DNA from: Burkholderiales bacterium
Lineage (GTDB): Bacteria; Pseudomonadota; Gammaproteobacteria; Burkholderiales; Burkholderiaceae_C
Length of the DNA stretch: 36,577 nucleotides
Direction of reading: 5' to 3'
Assembly (NCBI GenBank): GCA_003241965.1
Contig: QBMB01000004.1
Coordinates: 1 to 36,577, forward strand
The notes beneath the pieces are model-generated. The model made no database searches and was not told where the DNA came from. It saw only the letters and a program-made list of their open reading frames with translations. Of this stretch, positions 35,306 to 36,577 are shown one piece after another (positions within the stretch are counted from its first letter, which is position 1; the number at the start of each line of letters is the position of its first letter). Position numbers and translations under genes: made by a program.

Positions 35306-36577
35306 TCAGAGACCGAGGTCGCGGGCTGCGTTGATCTGTGCGGCGGTCACACCGCTGAGCGTGACCAACGGCCGGGCAGCGGCCGGGCCGGCGTTGCCGT
35401 CGGTGTCGATCTGCACCACCAGGCCTGCGCCGCTGTTGACCAGCCGCACGATGCCGTCGGCGATGGCGTTGCTGCCGATGTAGCCGATGCCTTGCAGCAG
35501 TGCGGTGAGGTCGATGCGGTCAGTGCCCGGCACAAAGTCGGTGATGACGTCTGCCGCGTCGCGGGTGCTGGTGTAGACGAAGGTGTCTGCGCCTGCGCCG
35601 CCGGTGATCACATCGGCCCCGGCGCCGCCGGTGATGCGGTCGTCACCTGAGGTGCCCACCAGCGTGTCGCGACCCGCGGAACCAGCCACCGACTTGACCA
35701 GCGAGAGACCGAGCAGCACGGCGTCGTGGTCCGAGGAGCGGTACGCGGTTGCCTTGTAGTAGTCGGGGCCACAGGTGGCGCAGGACGGCTGCTTGAACTC
35801 GAGGTTGTAGTCAATGATGGCGGGCTCGTCGGCGTTGATGTGCCAGTGAACCGCACCGGTGACCAGGGGGCTCAGACTGGCGGTGGTCAGACCGTGGTCG
35901 AGGTAGCCGGACTCACCGTCGAACACATACGAGTAGCTGGCTGCGCCGCGCCGTGCGATCTCGTCCACCAGGCCCTGCGCTTCCAGTTCCAGGATCGGAT
36001 CTTCCTTGCCGTAGGCGTTGAGGTCACCCACCACCACCACGTCGGGGTCGGTCACCTTCAGGGTGTTGATGAAGTTGCCCAGTGCCTGCGACTGCGCCAC
36101 CCGGGTGGCGTTGAAACAGCCCTGGCCGTCGCCTGCATCCAGGTCTGCAGCGTCCGAGCCGGCAGCGCAGTTCTTGGATTTGAAGTGGTTGACCACAACC
36201 GAGAACTTCTCACCGTTGGCGGTGGCGAACGTCTGCGCGAGCGGAGGGCGGTTGTGAACCGCATCGGTATCGCTGCGGGCCTGGCCCACCAAGTTGAGGC
36301 GGCCCGGTTTGTAGATCATGGCCACGCGAATGGCGTCGGTGCCGGTGCCGCCCACCGGCACGCCGATGGTGGCGTAGGTGCCTGCGCCGGCCGCGGCGTT
36401 GAGCCCGTTGACCAGGTCCTGTGCAGCGGTGTTGCCGTTGTTCTCGATCTCCATCAAACCCACCACATCGGCATTGAGGCCGATGATCGCGGGGATGATC
36501 TTGTTGCGCTGGCGCTGGAACTCGGCCTCGCTATCGGCACCACGGCAGTCGCTGCGGGTATTCGAGGGGTAGCAACC
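35306..36577 (-). CDS. ExeM/NucH-type extracellular endonuclease, partial (N-terminus outside window)
   Basis: 423 codons are visible; the reading frame is open to the right edge (codons such as RQRNKIIPAIIGLNADVVGL run in from outside), so the GTG at 36466 is not the start. The endonuclease/exonuclease/phosphatase fold is seen: GLMEIENNG with metal-binding Glu, VVVNHFKSKNC, VVGDLNAYGKEDPI with Asp and Asn, and RSSDHDAVLLGL with the catalytic Asp-His pair. NHFKSKN and SYSYVFDGESGYLDHGL are typical of ExeM/NucH. The last 125 residues carry three calcium-type repeats and the same C-terminal module as the nucleotidase. It should degrade extracellular DNA. A 54-base gap without a visible terminator separates it from the nucleotidase gene. 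Confidence 0.9.
   Translation of the reverse strand, partial: GCYPSNTRSDCRGADSEAEFQRQRNKIIPAIIGLNADVVGLMEIENNGNTAAQDLVNGLNAAAGAGTYATIGVPVGGTGTDAIRVAMIYKPGRLNLVGQARSDTDAVHNRPPLAQTFATANGEKFSVVVNHFKSKNCAAGSDAADLDAGDGQGCFNATRVAQSQALGNFINTLKVTDPDVVVVGDLNAYGKEDPILELEAQGLVDEIARRGAASYSYVFDGESGYLDHGLTTASLSPLVTGAVHWHINADEPAIIDYNLEFKQPSCATCGPDYYKATAYRSSDHDAVLLGLSLVKSVAGSAGRDTLVGTSGDDRITGGAGADVITGGAGADTFVYTSTRDAADVITDFVPGTDRIDLTALLQGIGYIGSNAIADGIVRLVNSGAGLVVQIDTDGNAGPAAARPLVTLSGVTAAQINAARDLGL
35309..35683 (-). repeat. C-terminal RTX module copy 2 (in the nuclease)
   Basis: 125 coding residues matching the module at 32855-33238. Nonapeptides read GTSGDDRIT, GGAGADVIT and GGAGADTFV; the tail has VITDFVPGTDRIDLTALL and DTDGNAGPAAARPLVTL. 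It lies at the extreme C-terminus, as expected for a secretion or surface-attachment signal. Confidence 0.85.

Overview
The window looks like chromosomal DNA of a GC-rich betaproteobacterium, most probably a Burkholderiales member of the Comamonadaceae type (inference from the B-type exosortase/EpsI pair, the EpsD-EpsE-EpsF-EpsG set and the protein style; genus not provable here). It is gene-dense. No stretch above about 200 bases lacks a gene, and no rRNA, tRNA, CRISPR array, insertion sequence or phage gene was seen.

Region 1 (1-5524, minus strand) is a compact pseudopilus-type secretion operon read right to left: one pseudopilin (gspG), inner-membrane platform (gspF), ATPase (gspE), then PilM-, PilN-, PilO- and GspC/PilP-like assembly proteins, the last cut by the window edge. 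It has one pseudopilin and a split GspL, unlike a standard type II system. I recall NCBI product names of the form 'secretion system X' for such loci.

Region 2 (5718-7592) holds phoB (minus) and an orphan pstS (plus), divergently arranged around a plausible Pho box. No phoR or pstCAB is present.

Region 3 (7658-29778, plus) is a large exopolysaccharide cluster. It contains EpsD (lipoprotein PPIase), EpsE (outer-membrane export), EpsF/EpsG (chain length and BY-kinase-like), exosortase B and EpsI, GDP-fucose synthesis (gmd, fcl), an SGNH esterase, a Wzx flippase, a Wzy-like polymerase, six glycosyltransferases (five GT4/CgeB-like plus one GT2), a WcaI-like transferase, two methyltransferases and a WcaF-like acetyltransferase. 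Nearly every junction from epsI to 27656 is a 4-nt start/stop overlap. A VanZ-like gene sits backwards inside the cluster. No priming glycosyltransferase, manC or manA is visible. The product is probably a fucose-containing, acetylated and methylated polysaccharide made by the Wzx/Wzy route.

Region 4 (29794-36577) is the exoprotein end: a small unknown gene, a secreted trypsin-like protease (minus), two PEP-CTERM proteins (convergent; expected exosortase B substrates), and an ExeM/NucH-type extracellular nuclease (partial) plus a 5'-nucleotidase, both ending in the same RTX-type C-terminal module. The nuclease, the nucleotidase and one PEP-CTERM protein appear to form one minus-strand operon. 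Taken together, the window suggests a matrix-building and matrix-associated phosphate-scavenging locus: polysaccharide, sorted surface proteins, a dedicated secretion machine, DNA- and nucleotide-degrading exoenzymes, and PhoB/PstS. That functional link is inference.
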